A stretch of DNA of 64,000 bases from the NCBI RefSeq assembly GCF_008065155.1, contig NZ_CP042819.1, forward strand, positions 2,170,001 through 2,234,000, read 5' to 3'. Below, piece by piece: positions 1 to 8,070 of this stretch. The DNA is from Octadecabacter sp. SW4. Its GTDB lineage: Bacteria; Pseudomonadota; Alphaproteobacteria; Rhodobacterales; Rhodobacteraceae. The position numbers were made by a program, and so were the translations under genes. Each line of letters starts with the position of its first letter. Within the stretch, counting starts at the first letter, position 1. The notes below the pieces were generated by a model. It was not told where the DNA came from, did no database searches, and worked only from the letters and a program-made list of their open reading frames with translations.

Positions 1-128
1 CGGGAATCAACGCCTATGTCTTTGCAAATATGTATGGCGCGGCGCGGCGTGTGGCGGCCAGCGCCGTGCTGATTGGCACGGGACTGACCATATTCACGGC
101 GCTGTTCTGGCTGACGATCCTGCCTTAG
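1..128 (+). CDS. AEC-type (auxin efflux carrier family) transporter, C-terminal fragment
   Basis: Only the last 41 codons are in the window, read in the frame that ends with TAG at 126-128. The visible residues contain a soluble turn followed by a final hydrophobic helix ending in TALFWLTILP. This fits the last transmembrane segment of AEC/malonate-type carriers, which end shortly after such a helix. The gene is cut by the window edge, so length and substrate cannot be judged. Its stop overlaps the stop of the convergent permease gene by 4 nt. The family call rests on this short tail alone. Confidence 0.55.
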   Translation, partial: GINAYVFANMYGAARRVAASAVLIGTGLTIFTALFWLTILP

Positions 129-991
129 CTGGGCGTCATTCCGCGCAGACGTTCTGATCGGCGGCGCAGCAATTCCACGGTGGTGAGCAGACCGATCGAA
201 ATCACGACCAAAATCGTCGCCACCGCCAGAATGGTCGGGCTGATCTGTTCGCGCAGGCCAAGGAACATCTGCCACGGCAGGGTTTTCTGACCGGCCGACC
301 CGACCAGCAGCACCACGATGACTTCGTCAAAGGAGGTGATGAATGCGAACAACCCACCGGAAATCACGCCCGGCAGGATCAGCGGCATCTGCACCCGGAA
401 AAACGTGGTCACAGGGTCCGCGCCCATATTCGCCGCCGCGCGGGTCAGCGATGTGTCAAACGATGACAACGTGGCTGTCACGGTGATGATCACAAACGGA
501 ATCCCAAGGGCAGCATGCGCCAGCACCACGCCCAAAAACGTGCCCTGCAGGCCGATATTGGCGTAGAAAAAGAACATCCCCGCCGAGGTAATGATCAATG
601 GCACGATCATCGGTGAAATCAGCAGGGCCGTAATCTGGCGTTTGAAGGGAACATGCGGTTGGGTCAGACCAATCGATGCCAAGGTGCCGAATGACACCGC
701 GATCAATGTCGCCAGCGGCGCGATGCTGAACGAATTGCCAAGGGCTTGCAGCCAGGAATAGTCACCATTCGCCCCCAGGAAGTCGCGGTAGTGTTTCAGC
801 GAATACCCATCGGGATCAAACCGCAGCATTTCCGGCGTAAAGGTAAAGAAATCCTGCGCGTTGAACGACAGCGGGATGATCACCAGGATCGGAAAGATCA
901 GGTAGAAAAAGATCAAACCGCAGATCACCCGAAATGCGTAGAACCAGATGCGCTGCCCAAGTGTGGCATAGGGTTGGAGTGTGGTTGCCAT
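125..991 (-). CDS. potC: ABC transporter permease, PotC-like (polyamine/opine type)
   Basis: This 288-residue inner-membrane permease has about six hydrophobic segments and the MetI-type cytoplasmic EAA loop (RAAANMGADP, followed by a conserved Pro-Gly), the site that contacts the ATPase. Length fits PotC/PotI. It is the last gene of a minus-strand operon (ATPase, binding protein, permease, permease) and starts 3 nt after the partner permease stops. With that partner it should form the channel of an importer of spermidine, putrescine or a similar cationic compound. The substrate is inferred from family only. Confidence 0.9.
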   Translation of the reverse strand: MATTLQPYATLGQRIWFYAFRVICGLIFFYLIFPILVIIPLSFNAQDFFTFTPEMLRFDPDGYSLKHYRDFLGANGDYSWLQALGNSFSIAPLATLIAVSFGTLASIGLTQPHVPFKRQITALLISPMIVPLIITSAGMFFFYANIGLQGTFLGVVLAHAALGIPFVIITVTATLSSFDTSLTRAAANMGADPVTTFFRVQMPLILPGVISGGLFAFITSFDEVIVVLLVGSAGQKTLPWQMFLGLREQISPTILAVATILVVISIGLLTTVELLRRRSERLRGMTPS

Positions 992-994
992 GAT

Positions 995-2275
995 CTATCC
1001 CAACTTCACGTTATCGACGCCGACAAGTTTGTCGTAGATGTAATAAAGGACCAGCACGACCGCGAGCATGATCGTGCCAAGGGCGGCCGCCAGCCCCCAG
1101 TTGCCGGAACTTGAGAACTGGTAATAAATCCGGTTCGAGATGAACGTGCCGTCGGCACCACCCACCAGTTCGGGCGTGATGAAGTAACCGACCGCCAGAA
1201 TGAACACGAGCAGCGCCCCCGCCCCGATCCCCGGCGTGGTCTGCGGGAAATAGACCCGCAAGAAGGCCGTGGTATTGGTCGCGCCCAGCGATTTGGCGGC
1301 GCGCAGATAGGACGGCGGGATTGTCTTCATCACCGAGTAAAGCGGCAGGATCATGAACGGCAGCAGAATATGCGTCATCGCGATAATCACGCCCAACTGG
1401 TTGTTGATCAGCGATAATCGTTCGGTAAAGCCCAGCGCTATCCAGAAATCATTGATCACGCCCTGTTGTTGCAGCAGGATTTTCCATGCCGATGTCCGCA
1501 CCAAAAGGGATGTCCAGAACGGTAGCAACACGAGGATCAGTAACAGGTTGGACGTGCGTGCGGGCAAGTCCGCCAACAGCCACGCCACCGGATAACCCAG
1601 CGCAAGCGTGCAAAGCGTGATCACAAAACTCAGCCACAGGGTGCGCACCATGAGTTTCTGATAAACCCTCTGATCAGGATCTTTCATCGTGATCCCTTGA
1701 GAGGTGCGCTGGGAATCAACCGCCGCCAGGAAATAGCTGCTGGTGTAATAGCCGGAATTGGCCTTGATCGTGGCCCAGTATTCGATGTTGCCCCAATCGT
1801 CGTCGATATCCAGAAATGCCTCGCGGAAGGGGCCATCGGTTTCGATGTCCCAGCGCGACACGGGCCGCCCTGATTTGCGGAACAGCGATGACATGCCCGG
1901 CGTTTCATAGTTGAACCGGCGGCCCAGCTGGGTGTGATTGCGATCCTCGAACGCGGTGGCAAGGTCGATGGCCAGCGCGCGGTAAACGGCTTCGGGTGGC
2001 ATTTCGCCGCTTTGCGGATCCCAGTCTTCGAGAGTCTGGACAACATTGGGGATCACGTCGGGAATATAGGATGTGCCGGCCTTGTTCTGCACCGAGCGCA
2101 GCAGCATTTCACCAATCGGCAGCACGAAACTGATGAGAATGAACAGCAACAGCGGCGCGATCAGCAGCAACGCGCGCATCTTTTGCGCCCGCAGCGCCCG
2201 GTTCAGGCTTTGCCTGAGCGGTGTGCCATCGGCGGCAAGCACGAGTCCGCTTGCATCGGTGTGGGTCTCGGCCAT
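995..2275 (-). CDS. potB: ABC transporter permease, PotB-like
   Basis: The protein has 426 residues from the ATG at 2275, which is preceded by a GGGGG ribosome site; the open frame continues upstream to 2359 but without a site. It has a cytoplasmic N-terminus, a first membrane helix near residues 35-60, an unusually long extracytoplasmic segment of about 140 residues, then five more helices. The EAA loop reads RAAKSLGATN with Pro-Gly after it. The long loop after the first helix is seen in a subgroup of PotB-type permeases. It pairs with the following permease, from which it is 3 nt apart. Confidence 0.9.
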   Translation of the reverse strand: MAETHTDASGLVLAADGTPLRQSLNRALRAQKMRALLLIAPLLLFILISFVLPIGEMLLRSVQNKAGTSYIPDVIPNVVQTLEDWDPQSGEMPPEAVYRALAIDLATAFEDRNHTQLGRRFNYETPGMSSLFRKSGRPVSRWDIETDGPFREAFLDIDDDWGNIEYWATIKANSGYYTSSYFLAAVDSQRTSQGITMKDPDQRVYQKLMVRTLWLSFVITLCTLALGYPVAWLLADLPARTSNLLLILVLLPFWTSLLVRTSAWKILLQQQGVINDFWIALGFTERLSLINNQLGVIIAMTHILLPFMILPLYSVMKTIPPSYLRAAKSLGATNTTAFLRVYFPQTTPGIGAGALLVFILAVGYFITPELVGGADGTFISNRIYYQFSSSGNWGLAAALGTIMLAVVLVLYYIYDKLVGVDNVKLG

Positions 2276-2363
2276 TGGTGCCCCCTGTCGGTCTTGGCGC
2301 GCCGTGATCGGCGTCATTGACTTGTCTTGGGAAAGCGGCGCTCCGCTTGTCGAAAACAAGGAT

Positions 2364-2389
2364 GGCGAGGGGCCGCAAAGCCCCCCGCC
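2364..2389 (-). other. Intergenic stem-loop between binding protein and permease genes
   Basis: GGCG-x-GGGGC pairs with GCCCC-x-CGCC around a 6-nt loop: nine base pairs with one mismatch. It lies 10 nt after the binding-protein stop and has no T-run on the transcribed strand. In ABC operons such hairpins commonly protect the upstream part of the mRNA, so that binding protein is made in excess over permease. That role is inference. Confidence 0.5.
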
Positions 2390-2398
2390 GGGTTCAGA

Positions 2399-3502
2399 TT
2401 ACTGCAGCAACCAGGCCTGGAACTGTGCGTCCAGATCGTCGCGGTAGCTGGCCCACCATTCGTAGTTGAACAGGAAGGTGTTTACAGCGTTCGCCGGATC
2501 GGTCGGCATATGGGGTGCCATTGCGATACCCAGTTCGGCGTGGTCACCAACCAGTGGGGCCGAAGAAAGACGTGCAGGACCGTAAGAGATATACTGGGCC
2601 TGATCAGCAAGACGCTGGGTGTCAGTGGCAAAGTAAACGAAGTCCAGCGCGCGGGCTTCGCGTTCCGGCGACAGACCGGCAGGAATGATCCAGCCGTCAA
2701 GGTCGAACATCTGCCAATCCCACAGCATGCCAATCGGCTGGCCCTGTTCGGCAATCGCGGCAAACAGACGGCCATTGTAGGTCGATCCCATCACGACTTC
2801 GCCGTCAGCCAGAAGCTGTGGCGTTTCCGCACCGGCAGACCACCAGACAGTGCTGTCCTTGATCGTGTCGAGCTTGGCAAATGCGCGCGCGACACCTTCT
2901 TCGGTTTCCAGCGCGTCATAAACATCGGCGATATCGACACCGTCACAGATCAACGCCCACTCGAGGTTACCGATCGGGCGCTTTTCAAGGGCGCGCTGGC
3001 CGGGGTATGCAGAGAGGTCAAAGATGTCGCAGACGGACGTGGGCTGGTCGATCAGGTCGGTGCGATAGCCAAAGGTCGTCGAATAGACGATCTGTGGGAT
3101 AAAGCAGTCGCTGACGATCAGGTCGCCAAAGTCTTCAGAGGCGGGCGTGCCATCTGGCGCAGGTGCCAGTTGCGTGTCAGCGTCGATTTCCAGCGCCAAA
3201 CCTTCGTCGCACAGACGCATGGCGTCTGAGGCAACAACGTCAACCACATCCCATGTCACGTTGCCCGCTTCGGACATCGCGCGCAGCTTGGTCACAGCCT
3301 CGGCCGAGCTTTCGTCGGTGATGATGGTCACACCGTCGTTCATTTCTGTGTAGGGGGTGAAATAGGCGTTCGTCTGGCTGGATTGATAGGCACCACCCCA
3401 GCTGACGATTGTCATTTCACTGGCCATGTGGGCTTCGGCGCCGGCCATCGAGCCGGCAACCGTAAGCGCCGTTGTCGCCATTAGTGCTTTGGTGAATTTC
3501 AT
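2399..3502 (-). CDS. potD: Extracellular solute-binding protein, PotD/PotF-like
   Basis: The ATG at 3502 has a GGGAGA site and opens a signal peptide (MKFTKALMATTALTV, cleavage near AEA-HM). The mature protein of about 345 residues begins MTIVSWGGAYQ, the usual first strand of polyamine-type periplasmic binding proteins, and keeps conserved Trp/Asp positions such as the SxWDVVDV and GSTYNGR stretches. Four Cys residues could form disulfides. It captures the ligand for the two permeases encoded downstream. Length (367 aa) fits the family. The in-frame extension upstream to 3610 is basic, lacks a ribosome site and is not used here. Confidence 0.92.
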   Translation of the reverse strand: MKFTKALMATTALTVAGSMAGAEAHMASEMTIVSWGGAYQSSQTNAYFTPYTEMNDGVTIITDESSAEAVTKLRAMSEAGNVTWDVVDVVASDAMRLCDEGLALEIDADTQLAPAPDGTPASEDFGDLIVSDCFIPQIVYSTTFGYRTDLIDQPTSVCDIFDLSAYPGQRALEKRPIGNLEWALICDGVDIADVYDALETEEGVARAFAKLDTIKDSTVWWSAGAETPQLLADGEVVMGSTYNGRLFAAIAEQGQPIGMLWDWQMFDLDGWIIPAGLSPEREARALDFVYFATDTQRLADQAQYISYGPARLSSAPLVGDHAELGIAMAPHMPTDPANAVNTFLFNYEWWASYRDDLDAQFQAWLLQ

Positions 3503-3588
3503 TCGTATTCTCCCGTTAGTTAACCCGGTTAAAACGTTTCGAGGGCGCCTCCGGGCGGCGGCATCCCCGTATGTTCGCGCGCTGACGT

Positions 3589-4692
3589 TCAGGCGTCGAG
3601 CGCGCGGCAATCTTGCGGCAACCAGCCGATGTCGATCTGGGTGCCCGGTTCAAGGCGGACCTGATCAGGCGCGTTGCGTGTCTTGATGATGAAATCGTCC
3701 ATGCCGGCAACCCGCAGACGGGTGCGAAAGATATCGCCCATATAGACGAATTCCAGCACTTCGGCCTTGAGCGTATGTGCGTTCTCTTGCAGGCGCGCGG
3801 GGTTGATCTCGACCCGCTCGGGGCGGATCGACACCTTGGTGCGCTCGCCCACCGTCGCCACATTCACCGGCTTGGCATCGATGATATCGCCACTGTCCAG
3901 CTTGACGGAACAGACATCGCCTTTGATCTCGGCAACGACGCCTTCCATTGTGTTATTTTCACCGATGAACTGCGCCACAAAGCTGTTTTCAGGCTCTTCA
4001 TACAGCTTGTCGGGCGGGGCCAGTTGCTGAATGCGGCCATCATCAAACACGGCCACGCGGTCTGACATGGTCAAGGCTTCGGTCTGGTCGTGGGTCACGT
4101 AAACCACGGTGATCCCCAGCCGGTGAGCCAGATGCGTGATTTCAAACTGCAGGGTTTCACGAAGCTGTTTGTCCAGCGCGCCCAACGGTTCGTCCATCAG
4201 CACCAGTTCGGGTTCAAACACCAGCGCTCGGGCCAGCGCGATCCGCTGTTGCTGACCACCCGACAGTTGCGCGGGGCGGCGGCCCGCAAAAGCCCCCATC
4301 TGCACCATATCAAGCGCGCGTTTGACCTTTTCCTCGCGCTCTAACTTGGCAATCTTGCGCACCTCCAGCGGAAACGCGAGGTTCTCGCCCACCGTCATAT
4401 GCGGAAACAGCGCATAGTTCTGGAACACCATGCCAATGCCGCGCTTGTGCGGCGGAATGTTGTTGATCGACACACCATCAAGGCGGATATCGCCGTGAGT
4501 CGCGGTTTCAAACCCGGCCAGCATCATCAGGCAAGTTGTCTTGCCGGAACCCGAAGGCCCAAGCATCGTCAGAAACTCGCCCTTGGGCATCGAGAGGTTA
4601 AGGTCTTTTACGACAAGCACTTCGCCATCGTAGCTTTTCTGGACACGCTCGAATTCAACGAACGCATTTTCGGTTGTGCCATCGGCCAACAC
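3589..4692 (-). CDS. potA: ABC transporter ATP-binding protein, PotA-like
   Basis: The protein has 367 residues starting at a GTG (4692) behind a good GGGGAG site. Walker A GPSGSGKT, Q-loop, signature LSGGQQQR, Walker B LVLMDEPLGALD and the switch histidine in VTHD are all present within the first 210 residues, followed by a TOBE-type regulatory C-terminal domain. It drives uptake through the PotB/PotC-like permeases of the same operon. It is the first gene of the operon, with 86 nt before the binding-protein gene. No operator is certain; a short inverted repeat lies upstream at 4782-4795. Confidence 0.95.
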   Translation of the reverse strand: MLADGTTENAFVEFERVQKSYDGEVLVVKDLNLSMPKGEFLTMLGPSGSGKTTCLMMLAGFETATHGDIRLDGVSINNIPPHKRGIGMVFQNYALFPHMTVGENLAFPLEVRKIAKLEREEKVKRALDMVQMGAFAGRRPAQLSGGQQQRIALARALVFEPELVLMDEPLGALDKQLRETLQFEITHLAHRLGITVVYVTHDQTEALTMSDRVAVFDDGRIQQLAPPDKLYEEPENSFVAQFIGENNTMEGVVAEIKGDVCSVKLDSGDIIDAKPVNVATVGERTKVSIRPERVEINPARLQENAHTLKAEVLEFVYMGDIFRTRLRVAGMDDFIIKTRNAPDQVRLEPGTQIDIGWLPQDCRALDA

Positions 4693-5043
4693 GTATCTCC
4701 CCGTTTGCCAGCGGATTGTTCCGCCTTGTCAGATACGCAGCAAAACAAAGCCACTCCGACATTGCAACTGGAAACACAAAATGTTTTCGCAAACAAAATG
4801 GCCGCAGGACAATCGCCACGGGATTGCCTACCTTACAGGCGAAAACGCGTAAATTTTACCCACACGCAGGACATTCGTCCTTTCGCTGTTGGCCCCAGCT
4901 CTTAGAACCGTTCAGAAGTAGGCGTTTTCGCCCGTCAATGCAGCCAAACCCACCCGATTCCCGATGTAGATGGACCATGATGGCGAGGGCAAAACCTTCG
5001 CCGCCGCTGCCCAAAGTCGTTTCAGAAAATCAAATTCAGGCTA
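4693..5043. other. Gene-free stretch between potA and tRNA-Leu
   Basis: About 350 nt without a supportable gene. It must hold the promoter of the potA operon on the minus strand. I see a 5-bp inverted repeat, TGTTT-TCGC-AAACA, at 4782-4795, about 90 nt before the potA start, in an AT-rich patch. The short open frames here have no ribosome site or recognisable product. Confidence 0.5.
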
Positions 5044-5130
5044 TGGTGCGGTCGGAGGGACTCGAACCCTCACTCTTGTTACAGAACAGCGACCTCAACG
5101 CTGCGCGTCTACCAATTCCGCCACGACCGC
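5044..5130 (-). tRNA. tRNA-Leu (anticodon GAG)
   Basis: On the minus strand the acceptor arms GCGGTCG and CGACCGC pair, followed by discriminator A and an encoded CCA (5044-5046). The anticodon stem CAGCG/CGCTG encloses the loop TTGAGGT with anticodon GAG. A long variable arm and the T-loop GGTTCGAGTCC are present, as expected for a class II leucine tRNA. It reads CUC/CUU leucine codons. A promoter lies just upstream (5148-5176). Confidence 0.97.
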
Positions 5131-5147
5131 AAGTCAGGGCTGGCGGT

Positions 5148-5176
5148 TCTCTAGACCAAGGCTTGCGCCACCTCAA
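5148..5176 (-). promoter_or_regulatory. Probable promoter of tRNA-Leu
   Basis: TTGAGG (5176-5171) and TAGAGA (5153-5148) are separated by exactly 17 nt. The tRNA 5' end is 18 nt after the -10 hexamer. Position and spacing fit a housekeeping sigma-70 promoter. Confidence 0.55.
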
Positions 5177-5382
5177 GTGCTAAAATAGGCCCCCTCGCGG
5201 CGCTCTGGGGCGCGCAAAAACCCGCGCTACTTGCGGCCACCGCGCGCGCAGCGCCGCGGATAGTGCAGCCTTGGTCGTTGGCAGTCCGCGTTTGATTGCC
5301 TATGTCTGGTCAGACGGCGATATTCACGCCCGCCACGATGTTCTCGCGCAAGAAGGAGACGGGGCTATAGCCCTCGATACGC

Positions 5383-6036
5383 ATGGTTGAATGGATTACC
5401 ACCACTGGGCTGACCGACTACGCCAAGGCCGTCGATGTCATGGAGACCCGCGCCCAAAGCATCGCCGCCGGAGAAGCCGACGAATGTATCTGGCTGGTCG
5501 AACACCCGCCGCTTTACACGGCCGGCACCAGCGCCAAACCCGCCGATCTGACCGACCCCGACCGTTTTCCGGTGCACGACAGCAAACGCGGCGGGCAATA
5601 CACCTATCACGGCCCAGGCCAGCGGGTTGCCTATGTCATGCTGAACGTGGCCGAACGGGGCCGTGATGTGCGCTGCTTTGTGCATGACCTTGAAACATGG
5701 ATCATCGCCGCGCTGGCCGAATTCAACCTCAAGGGCGAAATCCGGCAGGGGCGCGTGGGCGTCTGGGTGCAGCGCCCTGACAAACCGTTGACCGCCCTAG
5801 GCCAGCCGCAAGAAGACAAGGTCGCCGCCCTTGGCATCCGGTTGCGCAAATGGGTCAGCTTTCACGGGCTGTCGATCAACGTCGAACCCGACCTCGACCA
5901 TTTCAGCGGGATCGTCCCCTGCGGGATCACTGAACATGGTGTCACGTCACTTGTCGATCTGGGCCTGCCCGTGACGATGGAGGATGTCGATGTCGCCCTG
6001 CGCAAGACCTTTGATCAGGTGATGGTGCGACGGTAG
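5383..6036 (+). CDS. lipB: Lipoyl(octanoyl) transferase LipB
   Basis: This 217-residue cytosolic enzyme transfers octanoate from acyl carrier protein to the lipoyl domains of 2-oxo acid dehydrogenases and the glycine cleavage H protein. The family signature [12 protein letters not shown] is intact, as are the catalytic Cys in IVPCGI and the catalytic Lys in DKVAALG. Length is normal for LipB. The ATG has no strong ribosome site close by; an AAGGAG lies about 30 nt upstream. A short open frame with protein-like composition ends 8 nt inside the gene (see findings). Confidence 0.96.
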   Translation: MVEWITTTGLTDYAKAVDVMETRAQSIAAGEADECIWLVEHPPLYTAGTSAKPADLTDPDRFPVHDSKRGGQYTYHGPGQRVAYVMLNVAERGRDVRCFVHDLETWIIAALAEFNLKGEIRQGRVGVWVQRPDKPLTALGQPQEDKVAALGIRLRKWVSFHGLSINVEPDLDHFSGIVPCGITEHGVTSLVDLGLPVTMEDVDVALRKTFDQVMVRR

Positions 6037-6083
6037 TGGCGCGGTGTCACTGACAGCTTGGGTCCGCACCCCTGCCCCCACAT

Positions 6084-6112
6084 TTGGCCGATCCCAAAAA
6101 CCCTGCTACGGT
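6084..6112 (+). promoter_or_regulatory. Candidate promoter for the two exported unknowns
   Basis: TTGGCC (6084-6089), a 17-nt spacer and TACGGT (6107-6112) lie 44 nt upstream of the start at 6156. It would serve the coupled genes 6156-6749 and 6750-7811. Confidence 0.4.
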
Positions 6113-6155
6113 GTTGAAACGGCACGTGGGGGTGTCGGGTGATGGGGGAATGACA

Positions 6156-6749
6156 ATGCACAACTTGACGCCGATCCTTGCGGTCGCACTTGGCCTTGCC
6201 GCGGGCGCAAACACGGCCATCGCACAGGACGCCGACACCGCGAATACGCTGGACGTGACCGTGCCGGTCAGCCTGTCGGACCTGACAGAAGACGTGATCG
6301 CCGTGTCGGTCGCCTGCGAGGTGTTCTCGGGCGACGGTGAACCTTTCGCGCTGGGACAGACCTTTCTGATTGACGATGTCGATCCGACAGAACTGGAACG
6401 GCGGTATGCTCTGGTCAGCACAGGTGACGATTTCTACAACATCGTCACCACGCTCGAAGGGTATTCCGGCGATGTCGTGGTCACCGTCGAGGCCTTTCCC
6501 GGATACTACATCGACGCCTGGGCTTCGGGGACATGTAGCCTTGATATCCTGTCGGCTGACGACGCGATGGAAAGGTCTCTTGAGGTCCGGTTCCGCCGCC
6601 CTGAGTTTTGCGGCGAATCTGGTGGGGCGAGCGTTGCCCATTGCCGCTTTCCCGGCTCCGAGGGCCTGACCGAAGTCACCTTTCAGCGCGAAGGGCTTAG
6701 CTTTAATGAGGACGGCACCGTGATCATGCCCAACAGCGCGGCCGAGTAG
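6156..6749 (+). CDS. Exported protein of unknown function
   Basis: The ATG at 6156 follows GGGGGA at ideal distance and starts a clear signal peptide (MHNLTPILAVALGLA, cleavage at AIA-QD). A second ATG at 6150 lies on top of the ribosome site and is less likely. The mature part of about 175 residues is acidic and strand-rich, with four Cys residues that could make two disulfides. I recognise no family. The stop codon directly abuts the ATG of the LxFxGW-repeat gene, so the two are surely co-transcribed and may act together at the cell surface or in the periplasm. Confidence 0.75.
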   Translation: MHNLTPILAVALGLAAGANTAIAQDADTANTLDVTVPVSLSDLTEDVIAVSVACEVFSGDGEPFALGQTFLIDDVDPTELERRYALVSTGDDFYNIVTTLEGYSGDVVVTVEAFPGYYIDAWASGTCSLDILSADDAMERSLEVRFRRPEFCGESGGASVAHCRFPGSEGLTEVTFQREGLSFNEDGTVIMPNSAAE

Positions 6750-7811
6750 ATGACAGGGCGGGCCTTGCGCGCTCTGGCCGCATGTGCGGTCTGGATCACG
6801 CTGACCAGCACAGGCAGCGCGCAAACCACCACGCCAGCCCTGAAATTCACCGGGTGGAAAGCCGCCACTGCACCCGCCACCGCCCCACTGGCCTTTCGGG
6901 GCTGGGGGGATGAAGCGGTGGTCACGGCAGGGCTTGCCTTTGCGGGCTTTGGCGCAGAGGGCGCGACGCAAACCAAGGCACTGACCTTTGTCGGCTGGGC
7001 CGCGCCTGACGCGCAAGTGGCGCAACTGGGATTTTCGGGATGGCGCGATACGAACGGCCCGACAACAGCGCGGATCGGTTTCAACGGCTGGCGCAACCCT
7101 GCACCGCCACCCAGCGCACCGTTGGCGTTCGCGGGCTGGGCGGCGGCCCCTGATCCGCTTGCCGCCGTGACCTTCACAGGCTGGGCTGCGCCCGCGACCG
7201 CCGCCACCGACAGCATGGCGTTTCGCGGCTTTGGGGCCACAGGGCTTGCGGCCACCGCCCCGCTTACCTTTGCGGGATGGCGCGCGCCCCGCGTCGCGCA
7301 AACCGCGCGCGATCTGCGCTTTCGCGGCCTTGGGCCACCCATCATCGTGACCGAAGATTTCACAAATGGGGCGCCGGACTGGACAACCAATGACGGCCCG
7401 GATGCCCTGATCGTGGATCGCACCGCAGCCCTGTGCCTGATCGACAATCAAAGAGGTGATCTGATCGTCGATTTGCCCGCCAGGTTTCTTGGCGATTGGG
7501 GAGGCAGCCGCGGCCACTTCGCCTTTCGCGCCTATTACACCGGCACAACGCAATGGCCGATCGTGATCACACTGCACAGCCCCTATGGCACTGCCATCCG
7601 CTATGAATCCCTGAGTTCGTATAACGACCTCCCCTACGAGGATGTCTTCGTGCCGATCTCTGCTCTCTGGTGGGAAGAAGACGGCGATTGGTCGCAGATC
7701 GTGCGCCAGATCGACCGCGTCACCCTGAACCTTGATATCAAGGACGGGTTCGATAGCGCGCAAGAGATTTGCATCGACGATGTCGAATTGTCCATATCGC
7801 CACGCGGTTAG
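6750..7811 (+). CDS. Exported LxFxGW-repeat protein with laminin-B-like C-terminal domain
   Basis: The protein has 353 residues. Residues 1-24 are a signal peptide (cleavage GSA-Q). Residues 30-194 hold eleven tandem units of 15-17 residues, each ending in a motif of the form L-x-F-x-G-[WFL]; the motif ends at residues 36, 52, 67, 83, 98, 114, 130, 145, 161, 177 and 194. The linkers are rich in Ala, Pro and Thr. Residues about 198-350 form a strand-rich domain with ARFLGDWGGSRGHFAF and a closing ICIDDVEL, resembling laminin-B (domain IV)-type sandwiches. A role in binding carbohydrate or surface material is possible but not shown. It follows the previous gene with no gap. Confidence 0.8.
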   Translation: MTGRALRALAACAVWITLTSTGSAQTTTPALKFTGWKAATAPATAPLAFRGWGDEAVVTAGLAFAGFGAEGATQTKALTFVGWAAPDAQVAQLGFSGWRDTNGPTTARIGFNGWRNPAPPPSAPLAFAGWAAAPDPLAAVTFTGWAAPATAATDSMAFRGFGATGLAATAPLTFAGWRAPRVAQTARDLRFRGLGPPIIVTEDFTNGAPDWTTNDGPDALIVDRTAALCLIDNQRGDLIVDLPARFLGDWGGSRGHFAFRAYYTGTTQWPIVITLHSPYGTAIRYESLSSYNDLPYEDVFVPISALWWEEDGDWSQIVRQIDRVTLNLDIKDGFDSAQEICIDDVELSISPRG

Positions 7812-7821
7812 GAATGCCCAT

Positions 7822-7835
7822 TTGATCCAGCGCAA
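7822..7835 (+). promoter_or_regulatory. Weak FNR-type site upstream of ctaD
   Basis: TTGAT-CCAG-CGCAA matches the first FNR/Anr half-site fully and the second in three of five positions. It lies about 235 nt before ctaD, a gene often under oxygen control in alphaproteobacteria, but far from the likely promoter. Tentative. Confidence 0.25.
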
Positions 7836-7972
7836 AGTCACGCCATCAGAATCACCTTATCACGCCCCCATCGGCAACAGCCGCAGACCTGAACTGCACT
7901 CCGCAACATCCCCCCAGCTGCTGCGGGGTGCACCTGCGCCAATTTTACCCACCATATCCGGTGCATCCACAG

Positions 7973-8001
7973 TTGCCGATCCATGCGACACGCACTAGAA
8001 C
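7973..8001 (+). promoter_or_regulatory. Candidate ctaD promoter
   Basis: TTGCCG (7973-7978), a 17-nt spacer and TAGAAC (7996-8001). Transcription would begin near 8008, so the perfect hairpin at 8014-8040 would sit at the very 5' end of the ctaD mRNA. Confidence 0.4.
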
Positions 8002-8013
8002 ATGTATCAACAT

Positions 8014-8040
8014 GACGGCCCGGGTATGACTCGGGCCGTC
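8014..8040 (+). other. Perfect 9-bp stem-loop in the ctaD leader
   Basis: GACGGCCCG pairs with CGGGCCGTC around a 9-nt loop, ending 30 nt before the ctaD ATG. No T-run follows, so it is not a normal terminator. It could stabilise the mRNA 5' end or be a protein-binding palindrome. Confidence 0.55.
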
Positions 8041-8070
8041 TGAAACGCAGTCATAAACGGGGAGTGCCAC

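Noticed and set aside
6015-7841. 608-codon minus-strand open frame
   Set aside because: It is antisense to two plus-strand genes with signal peptides, a zero-gap junction and a regular repeat; the minus product is basic, Cys- and Arg-rich and has no recognisable domain. High GC favours such long shadows.
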